The translations under genes and the position numbers were made by a program. Below, in pieces: positions 45,731 to 55,668 of a stretch of DNA of 64,000 nt. The first letter of the stretch is position 1; each line of letters starts with the position of its first letter. Source of the stretch: Frigoribacterium sp. Leaf263 (GTDB lineage Bacteria > Actinomycetota > Actinomycetes > Actinomycetales > Microbacteriaceae); assembly GCF_001422285.1 (NCBI RefSeq), contig NZ_LMMO01000003.1:1067901-1131900 (forward strand), written 5' to 3'. The notes under the pieces are model-generated. The model was not told the origin of the DNA and made no database searches. It was given only the letters and a program-made list of their open reading frames with translations.

Positions 45731-45780
45731 AAGCGAGCAGCCGGCCGCCCGCACACCCCGCACCACCCCATGACGCCAGA

Positions 45781-45824
45781 AGGTGGACACGACGCCGGGT
45801 TCACACCTGGCGTCGTGTCCACCT
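45781..45824 (-). terminator. der: strong hairpin downstream of der
   Basis: AGGTGGACACGACGCC and its exact complement flank a 12-base loop. It starts 27 bases past the stop codon of der on the minus strand, so it is probably the terminator of the long housekeeping operon. No U-tract follows. Confidence 0.7.
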
Positions 45825-45850
45825 CCTGGTGCACTGCGACCGAGCGACGA

Positions 45851-47359
45851 CTACGCGCGCTTGCGCTTCTCGCGCACGCGCATGTTCACCGTGATCGGCG
45901 TGCCCTCGAAGCCGAAGATCTCGCGCAGGCGGCGCGTGATGAAGCGGCGGTACTGCGGGTCGAGGAACCCGGTCGTGAAGAGCACGAAGGTCGGCGGGCG
46001 GTTGGCCGCCTGGGTGCCGAACAGGATGCGGGGCTGCTTGCCCGAGCGCAGCGGGTGCGGGTGCTCGGCGACGAGCTCGGCGAGCAGGGCGTTGAACTTG
46101 CCGGTGGGGATGCGGGTGTCCCACGACTCGAGGGCGAGCTCGAGCGCGGGCACGAGCTTCTCGAGGTGACGACCGGTGCGGGCCGAGATGTTGACGCGCG
46201 GCGCCCACGACACGTGATCGAGGTCCTGCTCGATCTCGCGCTCGAGGTAGCGGCGACGGTCGTCGTCGAGGAGGTCCCACTTGTTGAAGGCGAGCACGAG
46301 CGCGCGGCCCGACTCGAGCACGAGGTCGATGATGCGCAGGTCCTGCGTCGAGATCGACTCGGTCACGTCGATGACGACGACGGCGACCTCGGCCTTCTCG
46401 AGCGCCGCCGAGGTGCGGAGCGAGGCGTAGAAGTCGGCGCCCTGCTGCAGGTGCACGCGCTTGCGGATTCCGGCGGTGTCGACGAAGGTCCACACGCGCC
46501 CGGCGATCTCGACCTGCTCGTCGACCGGGTCGCGGGTCGTGCCGGCCAGCTCGTTGACGACGACGCGCTCTTCACCCGCGGCCTTGTTCAGCAGCGAGCT
46601 CTTGCCGACGTTCGGGCGACCGAGGATCGCGACGCGGCGGGGTCCGCCGATCTCCTCCTTCGCGACCGTCGACACGGCGGGCAGCTTGGTCATGCAGAGG
46701 TCGAGCAGGTCGGCCACGTTGCGGCCGTGCAGCGCCGACGCGGGGAACGGCTCGCCGAGACCCAGCGACCACAGCGAGGCGGCCTCGAGGTCCTTGCGGG
46801 CGTCGTCGCTCTTGTTGGCGACGAGGATGACGGGCTTGTGCGAGGCGCGCAGCATGCGCACCACGGCCTCGTCGGTGGCGGTGGCCCCGACGTTGACGTC
46901 CACGACGAACAGCACGGCGTCGGCGAGGTCGACGGCGATCTCGGCCTGCATGGCGACGGACTTGTCGATGCCGATCGCGTCGGGCTCCCACCCGCCGGTG
47001 TCGACGAGGGTGAATCGGCGCCCGCCCCATTCGGCCTTGTACGAGACCCGGTCACGGGTGACGCCGGGCTTGTCTTCGACGACGGCCTCGCGCCTCCCGA
47101 GGATCCGGTTCACCATGGCGCTCTTGCCGACGTTCGGGCGCCCGACGATGGCGAGGACCGGCAGGGCCGGAGCGTAGGTGAGGGCGTCAGGGTCCCACTC
47201 GCCGCCCTCGAGGACGTCGACGTCCTCATCGTCGAGGTCGTAGTCGGCGAGACCCGCGCGCAGGGCACGAGCGCGCTGGTCGGCGTCTTCGTCGGGCATC
47301 GCCTGGATGCGGCCGACCATCTGCTCGTCGAGCTCGGGGTACTTGTCGTCGTCTGCCAT
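45851..47359 (-). CDS. der: ribosome-associated GTPase Der (EngA)
   Basis: 502 residues with the diagnostic tandem G domains. First: [23 protein letters not shown]. Second: [27 protein letters not shown]-like C-terminal domain follows, ending in a basic tail (RVREKRKRA). An acidic N-terminal extension of about 65 residues ([13 protein letters not shown]) is longer than in E. coli. Der acts in assembly of the 50S ribosomal subunit. It lies directly after cmk on the same strand. Confidence 0.97.
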   Translation of the reverse strand: MADDDKYPELDEQMVGRIQAMPDEDADQRARALRAGLADYDLDDEDVDVLEGGEWDPDALTYAPALPVLAIVGRPNVGKSAMVNRILGRREAVVEDKPGVTRDRVSYKAEWGGRRFTLVDTGGWEPDAIGIDKSVAMQAEIAVDLADAVLFVVDVNVGATATDEAVVRMLRASHKPVILVANKSDDARKDLEAASLWSLGLGEPFPASALHGRNVADLLDLCMTKLPAVSTVAKEEIGGPRRVAILGRPNVGKSSLLNKAAGEERVVVNELAGTTRDPVDEQVEIAGRVWTFVDTAGIRKRVHLQQGADFYASLRTSAALEKAEVAVVVIDVTESISTQDLRIIDLVLESGRALVLAFNKWDLLDDDRRRYLEREIEQDLDHVSWAPRVNISARTGRHLEKLVPALELALESWDTRIPTGKFNALLAELVAEHPHPLRSGKQPRILFGTQAANRPPTFVLFTTGFLDPQYRRFITRRLREIFGFEGTPITVNMRVREKRKRA

Positions 47360-47371
47360 GGTGATTCCTTA

Positions 47372-48175
47372 TTAAGAGGGGGTGCTCGCTCGCACGAGCC
47401 CGACCACGGCGTTCACCGTCTGGTCGAAGTCGAGATGGGTGGAGTCGACGGTCGACACGCCGGGGGCGGCGGTCATGAAGTCGACGACCTTGCTGTCAAG
47501 CCGGTCACGGTTCGACAGCTGCCGAGCTGTCTCATCGGCACTCTGCCCGGTGACCTCGGCGGAACGCCTGGCCATTCTAGCCTCTTCGCTCGCCGTCAGC
47601 AGGATCCGCACCTGGGCGTCCGGTGCGACGACGGTCGTGATGTCGCGCCCCTCGGTGACGATGCCCGGCCGGTCGGTCGACGCGATGATGCGGCGGAACA
47701 GGTCGACCATGTACCGGCGGACCTCGGGGAGCTTGGCCACGTGGCTGACCGCGGTGGTGACGCGCGGGGTGCGGATCTCGTCGGTGACGTCGCGACCGTC
47801 GACCGTGACCGAGGAGGCGCGGGCCGGGTCGATCGTGATGTCGTACCGGAACGAGGGCAGCACCCCGACGATCGCGTCGGCGTCGTCGAGGTCGACGCCG
47901 GTGTCGAGCGCGTGGAGCGCGAACGCCCGGTAGGCGGCGCCGGTGTCCTGATACGCGAAGCCGAGGGCGGAGGCGGAGGCACGGCTCACGCTCGACTTGC
48001 CGCTGCCGGCCGGTCCGTCGACGGCCACCACGATGCGGCGGTGGACGGCTTCGGCGGTCTCGTCGCGGAGCTCGGCCGTGTGCGCCTCGCCGGCCGGTCC
48101 CCCCACGCCGTGCTCGCCGGGCGCGCGCTCGACGTCGACGGCGGGGTCGAAGCTCTGGTCACCCGCGGCGCTCAT
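47372..48175 (-). CDS. cmk: cytidylate kinase
   Basis: 267 residues, about 40 longer than usual because of a hydrophilic N-terminus. The P-loop VDGPAGSGKSS, the acceptor site YQDTGAAYRAF and TEGRDITTVV are those of bacterial CMP kinases; the usual TGAMYR reads TGAAYR here. It phosphorylates CMP and dCMP with ATP. The ATG overlaps the stop of tyrA (ATGA), and der follows after 12 bases. RASS at about residue 120 is encoded by an exact GAGGAGGCGCGG copy in the variable CMP-binding insert. Confidence 0.95.
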   Translation of the reverse strand: MSAAGDQSFDPAVDVERAPGEHGVGGPAGEAHTAELRDETAEAVHRRIVVAVDGPAGSGKSSVSRASASALGFAYQDTGAAYRAFALHALDTGVDLDDADAIVGVLPSFRYDITIDPARASSVTVDGRDVTDEIRTPRVTTAVSHVAKLPEVRRYMVDLFRRIIASTDRPGIVTEGRDITTVVAPDAQVRILLTASEEARMARRSAEVTGQSADETARQLSNRDRLDSKVVDFMTAAPGVSTVDSTHLDFDQTVNAVVGLVRASTPS

Positions 48176-49347
48176 GCGAACGCTCCCGCGACGGTCCAGC
48201 CGCGCCGTTCGAGTTCGGCGACGAGTCGTTGTTCTTGGTCGGGCACGATGGCCACCTCCGCGAGTCCTACCGGGGCGCCGGGCGAGTGCTCCAGGCGCAG
48301 GTCTTCCAGGTTGACGCCGATCTCACCGATCTCGGTGAGCAGCCGGGCGAGCTGCCCGGGGGTGTCGTCGACGAGCACGATCACCGAGCTGAACTGGGCC
48401 GTCGATCCGTGCTTGCCGGGCAGGCGCGAGACTCCCCCGTTGCCGGAGCCGATGGCCTCGGCCACGGCACGCCGCGCTCCCGGGGCCTCGGGCTCGGCGA
48501 GCGCGTCGATGACCCCGTCGAGGTCGACCCGCAGGGCCCGCAGCACGTCGACGACGCGCGAGGCGTTCGCCCCGAGGATCTGCACCCACAGCGCGGGGTC
48601 GCTCGCGGCGATGCGCGTGACGTCGCGCACGCCCTGACCGGCGAGGTCGAGCGACGAGTCGGGTGCCTCCGCGAGTCGGCTGGCCATGAGGCTGGCGACG
48701 ACCTGCGGCACGTGGCTGACGAGCGCGACGCCGGCGTCGTGCTCCTCCGGTGTCATCTCGATCGGGGTCGCGCCGAGGTCGAGCGCGAGATCCTCGACGG
48801 CCCCGGCGCGTCGGTAGGTGATGTCGTCGTGCCCGGCGATCACCCAGGGGCGGCCGATGAAGAGGTCGGCGCGGGCCGAGACGGCCCCGCCCCGTTCGCG
48901 ACCGGCCATGGGGTGCGACCCGATGTAGCGCGAGACGTCGGCGCCGAGCGCCCGCAGCTCGACCAGCGGCGCGACCTTGACCGATGCGACGTCGGTGACG
49001 AGCGCCTCCGGGAACCTCTGCAGCTCGCTCGCGACGATGGTGGCGGTGACGTCGGGCGGCACCGCGACGACGACCAGCGTGGGCCGGTCGTCGTCGGAGG
49101 GGGCGCGCCCGGCGCCGTAGTCGATGGCCAGGCTGCGGGCGGCGGGCGAGACGTCGTCGAGGATGACGTCGACGCCGTGCTGCCGGAGGCGCAGCCCGAT
49201 GCTCGTGCCGAGGAGGCCCGAGCCCACGATCCTCACCTGACCGACCAGCCGACGGCTGCCCTCGTCGAGGTCGTGGGCGACGAGACCGCCGGTGCGTCCG
49301 TCGGAGCCGACCGCGTCAGCCGAGGAGGCGCGGGTCGGCTCGGTCAC
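48172..49347 (-). CDS. tyrA: prephenate dehydrogenase
   Basis: 391 residues. Rossmann motif VRIVGSGLLGTSIGLRLRQ, catalytic region SHPMAGRERGG with the substrate histidine, HVPQVVASLMA, and a C-terminal ACT domain (VLVDDTPGQLARLLTEIGEI) that can bind tyrosine for feedback. It makes 4-hydroxyphenylpyruvate from prephenate with NAD+. The GTG overlaps the rluB stop. The N-terminal RASSADA is encoded by an exact CCGAGGAGGCGCGG motif. In Mycobacterium tuberculosis no tyrA stands between rluB and cmk, so this is a lineage-specific insertion. Confidence 0.93.
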   Translation of the reverse strand: MTEPTRASSADAVGSDGRTGGLVAHDLDEGSRRLVGQVRIVGSGLLGTSIGLRLRQHGVDVILDDVSPAARSLAIDYGAGRAPSDDDRPTLVVVAVPPDVTATIVASELQRFPEALVTDVASVKVAPLVELRALGADVSRYIGSHPMAGRERGGAVSARADLFIGRPWVIAGHDDITYRRAGAVEDLALDLGATPIEMTPEEHDAGVALVSHVPQVVASLMASRLAEAPDSSLDLAGQGVRDVTRIAASDPALWVQILGANASRVVDVLRALRVDLDGVIDALAEPEAPGARRAVAEAIGSGNGGVSRLPGKHGSTAQFSSVIVLVDDTPGQLARLLTEIGEIGVNLEDLRLEHSPGAPVGLAEVAIVPDQEQRLVAELERRGWTVAGAFA

Positions 49348-51578
49348 GACCGGCCACCCCCGCGAGGACCACGCCCTCCGTCGTCGCCACGGGGCTTGTA
49401 CGGACGGTCGCCGCCGCGCGAGCCGCCACGGCGGTCGTCGCCGCCGCGCGAGCCGCCACGGCGGTCGTCGCCGCCGCGGTCGTCACGAGCCGGTCCGCCG
49501 CGCGAGCCGCCCCGGTCGTCGCGCCCGGGGTAGCCGCCGCGGTCGCTCGACCGGTCGGGGCGACCCTGGTATCCGCCACGATCGGAACCGCGGTCGTCGC
49601 GACCCTGGTACCCGCCACGCTGACCACCGCGGTCGTCGCGACCCTGGTACCCGCCACGCTCGCCGCCACGGTCATCGCGACCCTGGTACCCGCCACGCTG
49701 ACCGCCACGGTCATCGCGACCCTGGTAGCCGCCACGCTCGCCGCGGTCGGCACCGCGGTCGCCGCTGCGGTCTTCGCGACCGCCGCGACCGGGACCACCG
49801 GCGCGGACGCCGGAGGGGCGCCCGGTGCGCGGGTCGCGGTTCTGGTCGCGGTTCGGGTAGCCCGCGGCGCGCTCCTCCCCGGGGGTCAACGGTCGGTCGC
49901 CGCCGCGAGGGGCCGCGCCACGGTCGTCGCGCGACACGAAGCCTCCGCGGTCGGGGCGTCCACCGCGATCGTCGCGCGAGACGTATCCGCCGCGATCGGG
50001 TCGACCGGAACGGTCGTCACGGGCCGGACGAGCCCCACGGTCATCGCGACCCTGGTAGCCGCCACGGTCGTCACGACCCTGGTAGCCCCCGCGGTCGTCG
50101 CGCGCGGGACGAGCCCCGCGGTCGTCGCGCCCCTGGTAGCCACCCCGCGCGTCGCGGTCAGGGCGAGCCCCACGGTCGTCGCGACCCTGGTACCCACCAC
50201 GGTCGTCACGGCCCTGATACCCACCCCGCGAGTCGCGGTCAGGACGAGCCCCACGGTCGTCGCGACCCTGGTACCCACCCCGAGAATCGCGGTCGGGTCG
50301 AGCCCCACGGTCATCGCGACCCTGGTACCCACCCCGAGAATCGCGGTCAGGACGAGCCCCACGGTCATCGCGACCCTGGTACCCACCCCGAGAATCGCGG
50401 TCGGGTCGAGCCCCACGGTCATCGCGACCCTGGTACCCACCACGCGAGTCACGGTCAGGACGAGCCCCACGGTCGTCGCGACCCTGGTACCCACCCCGGT
50501 CGTCGCGAGCCGGGCGGGCCGCTCCGGCGCCGCGGTCGTCGCGGTTCTCGCGGCGACCGGCCTGCTGGCGTCGCACCTCGGAGCGACGCGACGTCGCGGC
50601 GCCGGTGTCGCCCTTGAAACCCGACGGGCCCCGGCGGCGCTTGGCGTCGCGGGCGTCGGTGGCGGGGTCGAACTCCTCGTCGTCCTCGTCGTAGAACTCC
50701 TTCTCGACCTCGGTGTCGTCGAGCGCCACCTCGACCACGTCGGCCTCGACGACCGGCGCGTCGGCGCTCTCGGTCACGGGGGCGGCGTCGACCCGGGGCG
50801 AGGCGGTGGCGTCGCGGGCGATCGTCAGGATCGCTCCGAGCTCTGCCTTGTTCAGGGTGCGCATGTGACCGACCTTGAGCGTGCCGAGGTGCAACGGACC
50901 GAACGAGCGGCGCACGAGGTCGATGACCGGGTGGCCCACGGCCTCGAGCATGCGGCGGACGACGCGGTTGCGGCCGGAGTGCAGCGTGATCTCGATCAGC
51001 GACGAGTCGTTCGAGCGCGAGAGACCCGCCCCTCCGCCGACGAGCGCCGCCTTGTCGGCGGCGATGTGGCCGTCGTCGAGCTCGACGCCCGACAGCAGCT
51101 GAGCGATGACGTTCGGCGTGATGACGCCGCGCACCTTCGCGATGTAGGTCTTGGTGACGCCGAACGACGGGTGCGACAGCACGTGGGCGAGCTCGCCGTC
51201 GTTGGTCAGCAGCAGCAGACCCGAGGTCTCGACGTCGAGGCGGCCGACGTTGAACAGGCGCTCCTCGAACTCGTTCGCGAACTGCCGCAGGTCGGGTCGC
51301 TCGTTCTCGTCGCTCAGGGTGCTGACGACGCCGACGGGCTTGTTGAGCATCACGTAGCGGCGCGTGGTGTCGAGCTGGACGGCGCTGCCGTCGACGACGA
51401 CCTTGTCCTTCTCGGGGTCGATGCGTCGACCGGCCTCGGTGACGACCTTGCCGTTCACCGTGACCCGGCCGGCGGCGATGAGGTCTTCGGAGACCCGACG
51501 CGAGGCGACGCCGGCGGCGGCCATGACCTTCTGCAGACGCTCGCCCGAGGGCAGATCGTTCTCGTTCTCAGGCGACAT
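49344..51578 (-). CDS. rluB: 23S rRNA pseudouridine synthase RluB with giant Arg/Asp/Gly-rich tail
   Basis: 744 residues; a typical bacterial RluB has about 250-300. Residues 1-250 hold the S4 domain (GERLQKVMAAAGVASRRVSE) and the synthase core with catalytic aspartate in GRLDVETSGLLLLTNDG. After an acidic linker (EKEFYDEDDEEFD) follow about 400 residues made of GGYQGRDDRG and ARPDRDSR units, ending RPYKPRGDDGGRG. The tail is RGG-like and should be disordered and RNA-binding. The ATG is 11 bases inside scpB. The enzyme modifies helix 89/93-region uridine of 23S rRNA. Confidence 0.93.
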   Translation of the reverse strand: MSPENENDLPSGERLQKVMAAAGVASRRVSEDLIAAGRVTVNGKVVTEAGRRIDPEKDKVVVDGSAVQLDTTRRYVMLNKPVGVVSTLSDENERPDLRQFANEFEERLFNVGRLDVETSGLLLLTNDGELAHVLSHPSFGVTKTYIAKVRGVITPNVIAQLLSGVELDDGHIAADKAALVGGGAGLSRSNDSSLIEITLHSGRNRVVRRMLEAVGHPVIDLVRRSFGPLHLGTLKVGHMRTLNKAELGAILTIARDATASPRVDAAPVTESADAPVVEADVVEVALDDTEVEKEFYDEDDEEFDPATDARDAKRRRGPSGFKGDTGAATSRRSEVRRQQAGRRENRDDRGAGAARPARDDRGGYQGRDDRGARPDRDSRGGYQGRDDRGARPDRDSRGGYQGRDDRGARPDRDSRGGYQGRDDRGARPDRDSRGGYQGRDDRGARPDRDSRGGYQGRDDRGGYQGRDDRGARPDRDARGGYQGRDDRGARPARDDRGGYQGRDDRGGYQGRDDRGARPARDDRSGRPDRGGYVSRDDRGGRPDRGGFVSRDDRGAAPRGGDRPLTPGEERAAGYPNRDQNRDPRTGRPSGVRAGGPGRGGREDRSGDRGADRGERGGYQGRDDRGGQRGGYQGRDDRGGERGGYQGRDDRGGQRGGYQGRDDRGSDRGGYQGRPDRSSDRGGYPGRDDRGGSRGGPARDDRGGDDRRGGSRGGDDRRGGSRGGDRPYKPRGDDGGRGPRGGGRS
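49400..50520. repeat. rluB: degenerate tandem coding repeat in the rluB tail
   Basis: The plus strand shows recurring CGACCCTGGTACCCACC and CACGGTCGTCGCGACC units, with periods of 27-54 bases. It encodes about fifteen GGYQGR units. Regular unit size and near-identical stretches (for example around 50200-50470) show recent expansion, and length variation between strains is likely. Confidence 0.85.
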
Positions 51579-52239
51579 CGTCGAACCCTTCTTGACCGTC
51601 GGAGAGCAGCGGGGAGATGAGCGGCAGCTCATCGAGAGAATTGATGCCGAGATGGGTCAACAGGAGTTCCGTCGTTTCGTAGGTGATGGCTCCGGTCTCG
51701 GAGTCGGTGGACGACTCGGTGATGAGACCGCGCCCGAGCAGCGTGCGGACGACCGAGTCGACGTTCACCGCGCGGATCTGCGCGATGCTGCTGCGGGTGA
51801 TGGGTTGCTTGTAGGCGATGACCGCCAGCGTCTCGAGAGCCGCCTGCGACAGTCTGGACGGGTTCTGCGTCAGCACGAAATCGCGGACGACCGGGTCGAA
51901 CTCGGGTCGGACGTAGAAACGCCAGCCCCCGCCGACCTCCCGCAGCTCGAAGCCGCGGCGGGTGCCGCCGTCCGAGCCGTCGAAGTCGGCCACGAGCCCC
52001 TCGACCGCCTGCCGCACCGCGGCCGTCGGCGCACCGACCGCCGCCGCCAGAGACACGAGCGACTGCGGCTCGTCGGCCACCATGAGGATCGCCTCGAGCG
52101 AGCGGGCGATGGGCACCGCGGGGCCCTCGGCCCGCCCGTCGACGGCGGCGGCCCCCGACGACGTGTCGGTCGTCGAGGAGGCGCGGCGCCCCGAGGAGGC
52201 GCGGGTCGGCTCTCGCACGCCGGTCGCCTCAGTCGTCAT
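51568..52239 (-). CDS. scpB: condensin accessory protein ScpB
   Basis: 223 residues. The winged-helix core is visible in SLEAILMVADEPQSLVSLAAAV and LETLAVIAYKQPITRSSIAQ, with RGLITESSTDSETG typical of ScpB. The 40-residue N-terminus is variable and contains two successive RASS segments encoded by two tandem copies of the GAGGAGGCGCGG motif. ScpB forms the SMC condensin complex with ScpA. It overlaps scpA by 11 bases. Confidence 0.95.
   Translation of the reverse strand: MTTEATGVREPTRASSGRRASSTTDTSSGAAAVDGRAEGPAVPIARSLEAILMVADEPQSLVSLAAAVGAPTAAVRQAVEGLVADFDGSDGGTRRGFELREVGGGWRFYVRPEFDPVVRDFVLTQNPSRLSQAALETLAVIAYKQPITRSSIAQIRAVNVDSVVRTLLGRGLITESSTDSETGAITYETTELLLTHLGINSLDELPLISPLLSDGQEGFDDVA
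52173..52204. repeat. two adjacent copies of the GAGGAGGCGCGG motif
   Basis: TCGAGGAGGCGCGG (52173-52186) and CCGAGGAGGCGCGG (52191-52204) are four bases apart within the 5' end of scpB. This is the only close pair in the window and illustrates how the motif collects in poorly conserved coding segments. Confidence 0.85.
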
Positions 52240-53071
52240 AGTCGGCCCCCAGGCTCTCGAGCGCGTCGTCGTCCCAGTCGAGCGCCGTCCACCGGACGCT
52301 GAGCTCTCCGAGCGGCTCGATCTGCTCGAACGTGATGCTCGCGTGGCGATAGAGCTCGAGCAGGGCGAGGAATCGCGCGACGACGACGCCTCGCTCGCTC
52401 ACGCCGGCGACCAGCTCGCGGAACGTCAGGCCGCCCTGGCTGCGCAGCATCGCGACGATGACGGCCGCCTGCTCGCGGATGCTCACGAGCGGGGCGTGCA
52501 GGTGGTCGAGCCCGACCGTGGGGACCTCGCGGGGGGTGAGGGCGAGGGTCGCGAGCGCCGCGAAGTCGGCGGGGCTCAGCGTCCACACGAGCTCGGGGGT
52601 GGTGACCCGGTACTTCTGCTCGAGGCGGACCGCTCGGGCGTGCCGGGCGGCCTCCGAGGCGCCGTGCTCGCCGAACCACTCGGCCGCCTGCTTGAAGGCC
52701 CGGTACTGCAGCAGCCGGGCGAAGAGCAGATCGCGCGCCTCGAGCAGTGCGACGTCCTCGGCGTCGACGAGCTCGCCCTGCGGCAGCAGACCCGCCACCT
52801 TGAGGTCGAGCAGGGTCGCGGCCACGACGATGAACTCGCTGGCCTTGTCGAGGTTCTCGCCCGTGTCGACCGTCTTGAGGTACGAGATGAACTCGTCGGT
52901 GACCGCGCTGAGGGCCACCTCGGTGACGTCCATCTCGCGTTTGCCGATCAGCGACAGCAGCAGGTCGAACGGGCCGCTGAAGTTGTCGAGGGTGACGGCG
53001 AACCCGGTGCCGGCGGCACCGGGGGCGGAGGACGCGTCGATCACGACGCCGGCGTCAGGCCGCGGCGCCAC
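52229..53071 (-). CDS. scpA: condensin accessory protein ScpA (kleisin)
   Basis: 280 residues from a GTG at 53071; a GTG at 53044 is an alternative just after the parA stop. The kleisin signature is FSGPFDLLLSLIGKREMDVTE, followed by EFISYLKTVDTGENLDKASE and FIVVAATLLDLKVAGLLPQG. It bridges SMC heads with ScpB for chromosome organisation and segregation. The position between parA and scpB is conserved in actinobacteria. Confidence 0.95.
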   Translation of the reverse strand: MAPRPDAGVVIDASSAPGAAGTGFAVTLDNFSGPFDLLLSLIGKREMDVTEVALSAVTDEFISYLKTVDTGENLDKASEFIVVAATLLDLKVAGLLPQGELVDAEDVALLEARDLLFARLLQYRAFKQAAEWFGEHGASEAARHARAVRLEQKYRVTTPELVWTLSPADFAALATLALTPREVPTVGLDHLHAPLVSIREQAAVIVAMLRSQGGLTFRELVAGVSERGVVVARFLALLELYRHASITFEQIEPLGELSVRWTALDWDDDALESLGADYDD

Positions 53072-53966
53072 GCGCGATCAGCTCTCGGGCCAACTGCCGG
53101 TAGGCCTGGGCCGCCGGGTGCTCGGGGGCGAACTGGGTGATGGGCGTGCCGGCGACGGACGCGTCGGGGAACTTGACGGTGCGGCCGATGACGGTCTCGA
53201 GCACCTCGTCGCCGAAGGCCTCGACGACGCGCTCGAGCACCTCCCGGCTGTGCAGCGTGCGCGAGTCGAACATGGTCGGGAGGATGCCGTCGAGCGTGAT
53301 GGCCGGGTTGAGCCTGTCGCGGACCTTCTCGATGGTCTCGACCAGCAGCGCGACGCCGCGCAGGGCGAAGAACTCGCACTCGAGCGGGATGAGCACGCCG
53401 TGGGCGGCGGTCAGGGCGTTGACGGTGAGCAGGCCGAGCGACGGCTGGCAGTCGATGAGGATGACGTCGTACTCGTCGCTGACCTGGCGGATGATGCGGG
53501 CGAGGATCTGCTCGCGGGCCACCTCGTTGACGAGATGCACCTCGGCGGCGGACAGATCGATGTTGGCCGGCATGACGTCGAGGTTCTCGACCCGGGTGGG
53601 CACGATCACGGCGTGCGCGTCGCGCTCCGAACCGATCATGAGGTCGTAGATCGTCGCCTGATCGTGAGCCTGGACCCCGAGCCCCGCGGTGAGGGCGCCC
53701 TGCGGGTCGAAGTCGATGGCGAGCACGCGGCGGCCGTACTCGGCGAACGAGGCGCCGAGGTTGATGGTCGTCGTGGTCTTGCCGACGCCGCCCTTCTGGT
53801 TGCAGAGGGTGATGATGCGGGCGGGGCCGTGCCCGTCGAGCGGCGCGGGGACGGGGAACTCGGTGCGAGGGCGACCGGTGGGGCCGTTGACGGGCCCGGT
53901 CGACGCCGGGGTCGACGGAGCGCTCTCGAAGAGGGCGGGGGTGCTCGATGTCGGCTTGGTGCTCAC
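53055..53966 (-). CDS. ParA-family ATPase of the scpAB cluster
   Basis: 303 residues from a GTG. The deviant Walker A CNQKGGVGKTTTTINL is preceded by a disordered Pro/Ser/Thr leader of about 45 residues. DFDPQGALTAGLG and DVILIDCQPSLGLLTVN are the A' and B motifs. No ParB lies beside it. This is the accessory ParA-like protein found next to scpA in actinobacteria (like Rv1708), not necessarily the main oriC-proximal ParA. It overlaps scpA. Confidence 0.92.
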   Translation of the reverse strand: MSTKPTSSTPALFESAPSTPASTGPVNGPTGRPRTEFPVPAPLDGHGPARIITLCNQKGGVGKTTTTINLGASFAEYGRRVLAIDFDPQGALTAGLGVQAHDQATIYDLMIGSERDAHAVIVPTRVENLDVMPANIDLSAAEVHLVNEVAREQILARIIRQVSDEYDVILIDCQPSLGLLTVNALTAAHGVLIPLECEFFALRGVALLVETIEKVRDRLNPAITLDGILPTMFDSRTLHSREVLERVVEAFGDEVLETVIGRTVKFPDASVAGTPITQFAPEHPAAQAYRQLARELIARGAAA

Positions 53967-54061
53967 ACGACGATGGTAACCGCGACCCCCGACGGGGGCG
54001 GGCTGCCGCGCCCGGCTCCCGACCGAAGAAGGTTCATGCCGTGGCTGAGGGTTTTGCCTGG

Positions 54062-55039
54062 TCAGGAGTGGGATGCCACGACCGTGCCCGACCCCGCGGC
54101 GCCGGGCCGCGGTGTCTTCCATCGAGCCCGGGGGTGCGCCTGCGAGTACATGTCGCGGAGGGCGTCGGCCGTCACGAGCGTGTAGATCTGCGTCGTCGCG
54201 ACCGACGAGTGCCCGAGCAGCTCCTGCACCACCCGCACATCGGCTCCGCCCTCGAGGAGATGGGTGGCGAACGAGTGGCGGAACGTGTGCGGCGAGACGT
54301 CGACTCCGAGCTCGGCGCGCTCGGCCGCCGCCCGGATGACCAGCCAGGCGTTCTGACGCGACAGCCGGGCCCCCCGCGCCCCGAGGAACAGCGCGGGCGA
54401 CGCCTCGCCCCGAGCCGAGAACACGGGCCGGGCTCGGACGAGATAGGCGTCGAGCGCTCGGCGAGCGAACCCGCCGAGGGGCACGATGCGCTGCTTGCCG
54501 CCCTTGCCGAACAGACGGACGACATCGCCCTCGACGACGTCGTCCACGTTCAGCGACACCGCCTCGCTCACCCGCGCCCCGGTCGCGTAGAGCACCTCGA
54601 GCAGGGCCTTGTCCCGCACGCGGACGGGGTCGTCGCCGTCCGTGGCCGCGAGAAGCGCCTCGACCTGCGCGACCGAGATCGCCTTCGGCAGCCGACTCGG
54701 CAGCTTGGGCGGTCGCGTCGTCGCGGCGACGTCCGCTTCGACGAGCCCCTCCTCGAGCAGGAAGCGATGCAGCCCCCTCACCGACGACAGCACCCGGGCG
54801 ATGCTCGCCGCGCCGAGCGGCCTCTCGGGCCGCGTCGACAGCGCGACCGGGAACGCGGCCACGTCGGCGACGGTGACCTCCCTCGGGGAGGCGCGGTGCG
54901 CCCCCTCGAGATGCGCCTGCCACAGTGCCAGGTCTCGTCGATACGCCGCCACCGTGTTGACGGAGAGACCCCGCTCGACCGTGACGTGCCGCAGGTAACG
55001 GTCGACCGCCTGCGCGACCGTCAGCACGGGGCCGGTCAT
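54062..55039 (-). CDS. xerD: tyrosine recombinase XerD
   Basis: 325 residues. N-terminal SAM-like core-binding domain ([15 protein letters not shown]) and C-terminal catalytic domain with Arg in [11 protein letters not shown], the [19 protein letters not shown] box, [11 protein letters not shown] with the nucleophile tyrosine. It should resolve chromosome dimers at dif with XerC. Position between pyrG-NUDIX and parA is the conserved actinobacterial place, so it is not a phage integrase. Confidence 0.94.
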   Translation of the reverse strand: MTGPVLTVAQAVDRYLRHVTVERGLSVNTVAAYRRDLALWQAHLEGAHRASPREVTVADVAAFPVALSTRPERPLGAASIARVLSSVRGLHRFLLEEGLVEADVAATTRPPKLPSRLPKAISVAQVEALLAATDGDDPVRVRDKALLEVLYATGARVSEAVSLNVDDVVEGDVVRLFGKGGKQRIVPLGGFARRALDAYLVRARPVFSARGEASPALFLGARGARLSRQNAWLVIRAAAERAELGVDVSPHTFRHSFATHLLEGGADVRVVQELLGHSSVATTQIYTLVTADALRDMYSQAHPRARWKTPRPGAAGSGTVVASHS

Positions 55040-55066
55040 GCCGTCACGACTCGTCGACCGGGGTGG

Positions 55067-55668
55067 TCAGCGCGAGGCGTGGGCCGCGAGCGCCGCGATC
55101 GCGAGGATCGAGTTGCGGAGCCGACCGGCGAGCACACCCGACACGATGTCGTCGAGGGCGACCCAGCGCACCTCGATGTCGGCCTCCTCGGCCTCGCGGG
55201 CGAATGCCGTCTCGGTGGCCGAGACTCCGGTCGCCTGGAAGACGGTCACGGTCTCGTCGCTGCCGCCAGGGGTCGTCTTGAACACGACGAGCTCGCGCCA
55301 GTCGGTCGCGACGAGGTCGGCCTCCTCGGCCAGCTCACGCTGCGCGGCGGCCAGCTCGGGCTCGCCGTCGACGTCGAGCAGACCGGCGGGGAGCTCCCAT
55401 TCGCGCGAGCGGATGGGGTGACGGTACTGGCGGATGACGAGCACCCGGCCCTCGTCGTCGACCGCGAGGATGGCCACCGCACCCGTGTGGGCGACGTACT
55501 CGCGGACGATCGTCGACCCGTCGTAGTCGAAGGCGTCACGACGGACGTTCCAGACGGCGCCCTCGAAGACGACGTCGGACGAGATGACGCGCGGCTCGAA
55601 CGGCTCGTCCGCGAGGAGACCGGACGAGTCGCGCCCACCGGCCCCACCCGCCGAAGGTCGCGAGTCGC

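Larger units (their letters stand above)
45423..45850. other. 428-base intergenic region with two hairpins
   Basis: No gene is supported. The divergent-looking left side carries ATAGCAATATCGCATGTG, AT-rich for this window and possibly the promoter of the small minus-strand gene. A GGAGGCGCGAG motif variant lies near 45562. Two inverted repeats occupy the right half. Confidence 0.65.

Noticed and set aside
49600..50480. Regular near-identical units that could suggest a CRISPR array
   Set aside because: There are no unique spacers of constant length; the units are in-frame coding repeats of rluB.
49292..50617. Long plus-strand open frame opposite rluB, rich in Arg/His/Gly
   Set aside because: It is the mirror of the GGYQGRDDRG repeat; high GC and repeats keep all frames open. 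No start signal or family, while the minus strand encodes a clear pseudouridine synthase.
53055..53966. Chromosomal parAB partition locus near oriC
   Set aside because: No parB, parS-like repeats or replication genes are nearby; the ParA-scpAB arrangement is the accessory type.
54062..55039. Tyrosine recombinase as evidence of a prophage or integrative element
   Set aside because: The gene is XerD in its conserved place between the NUDIX and parA genes.
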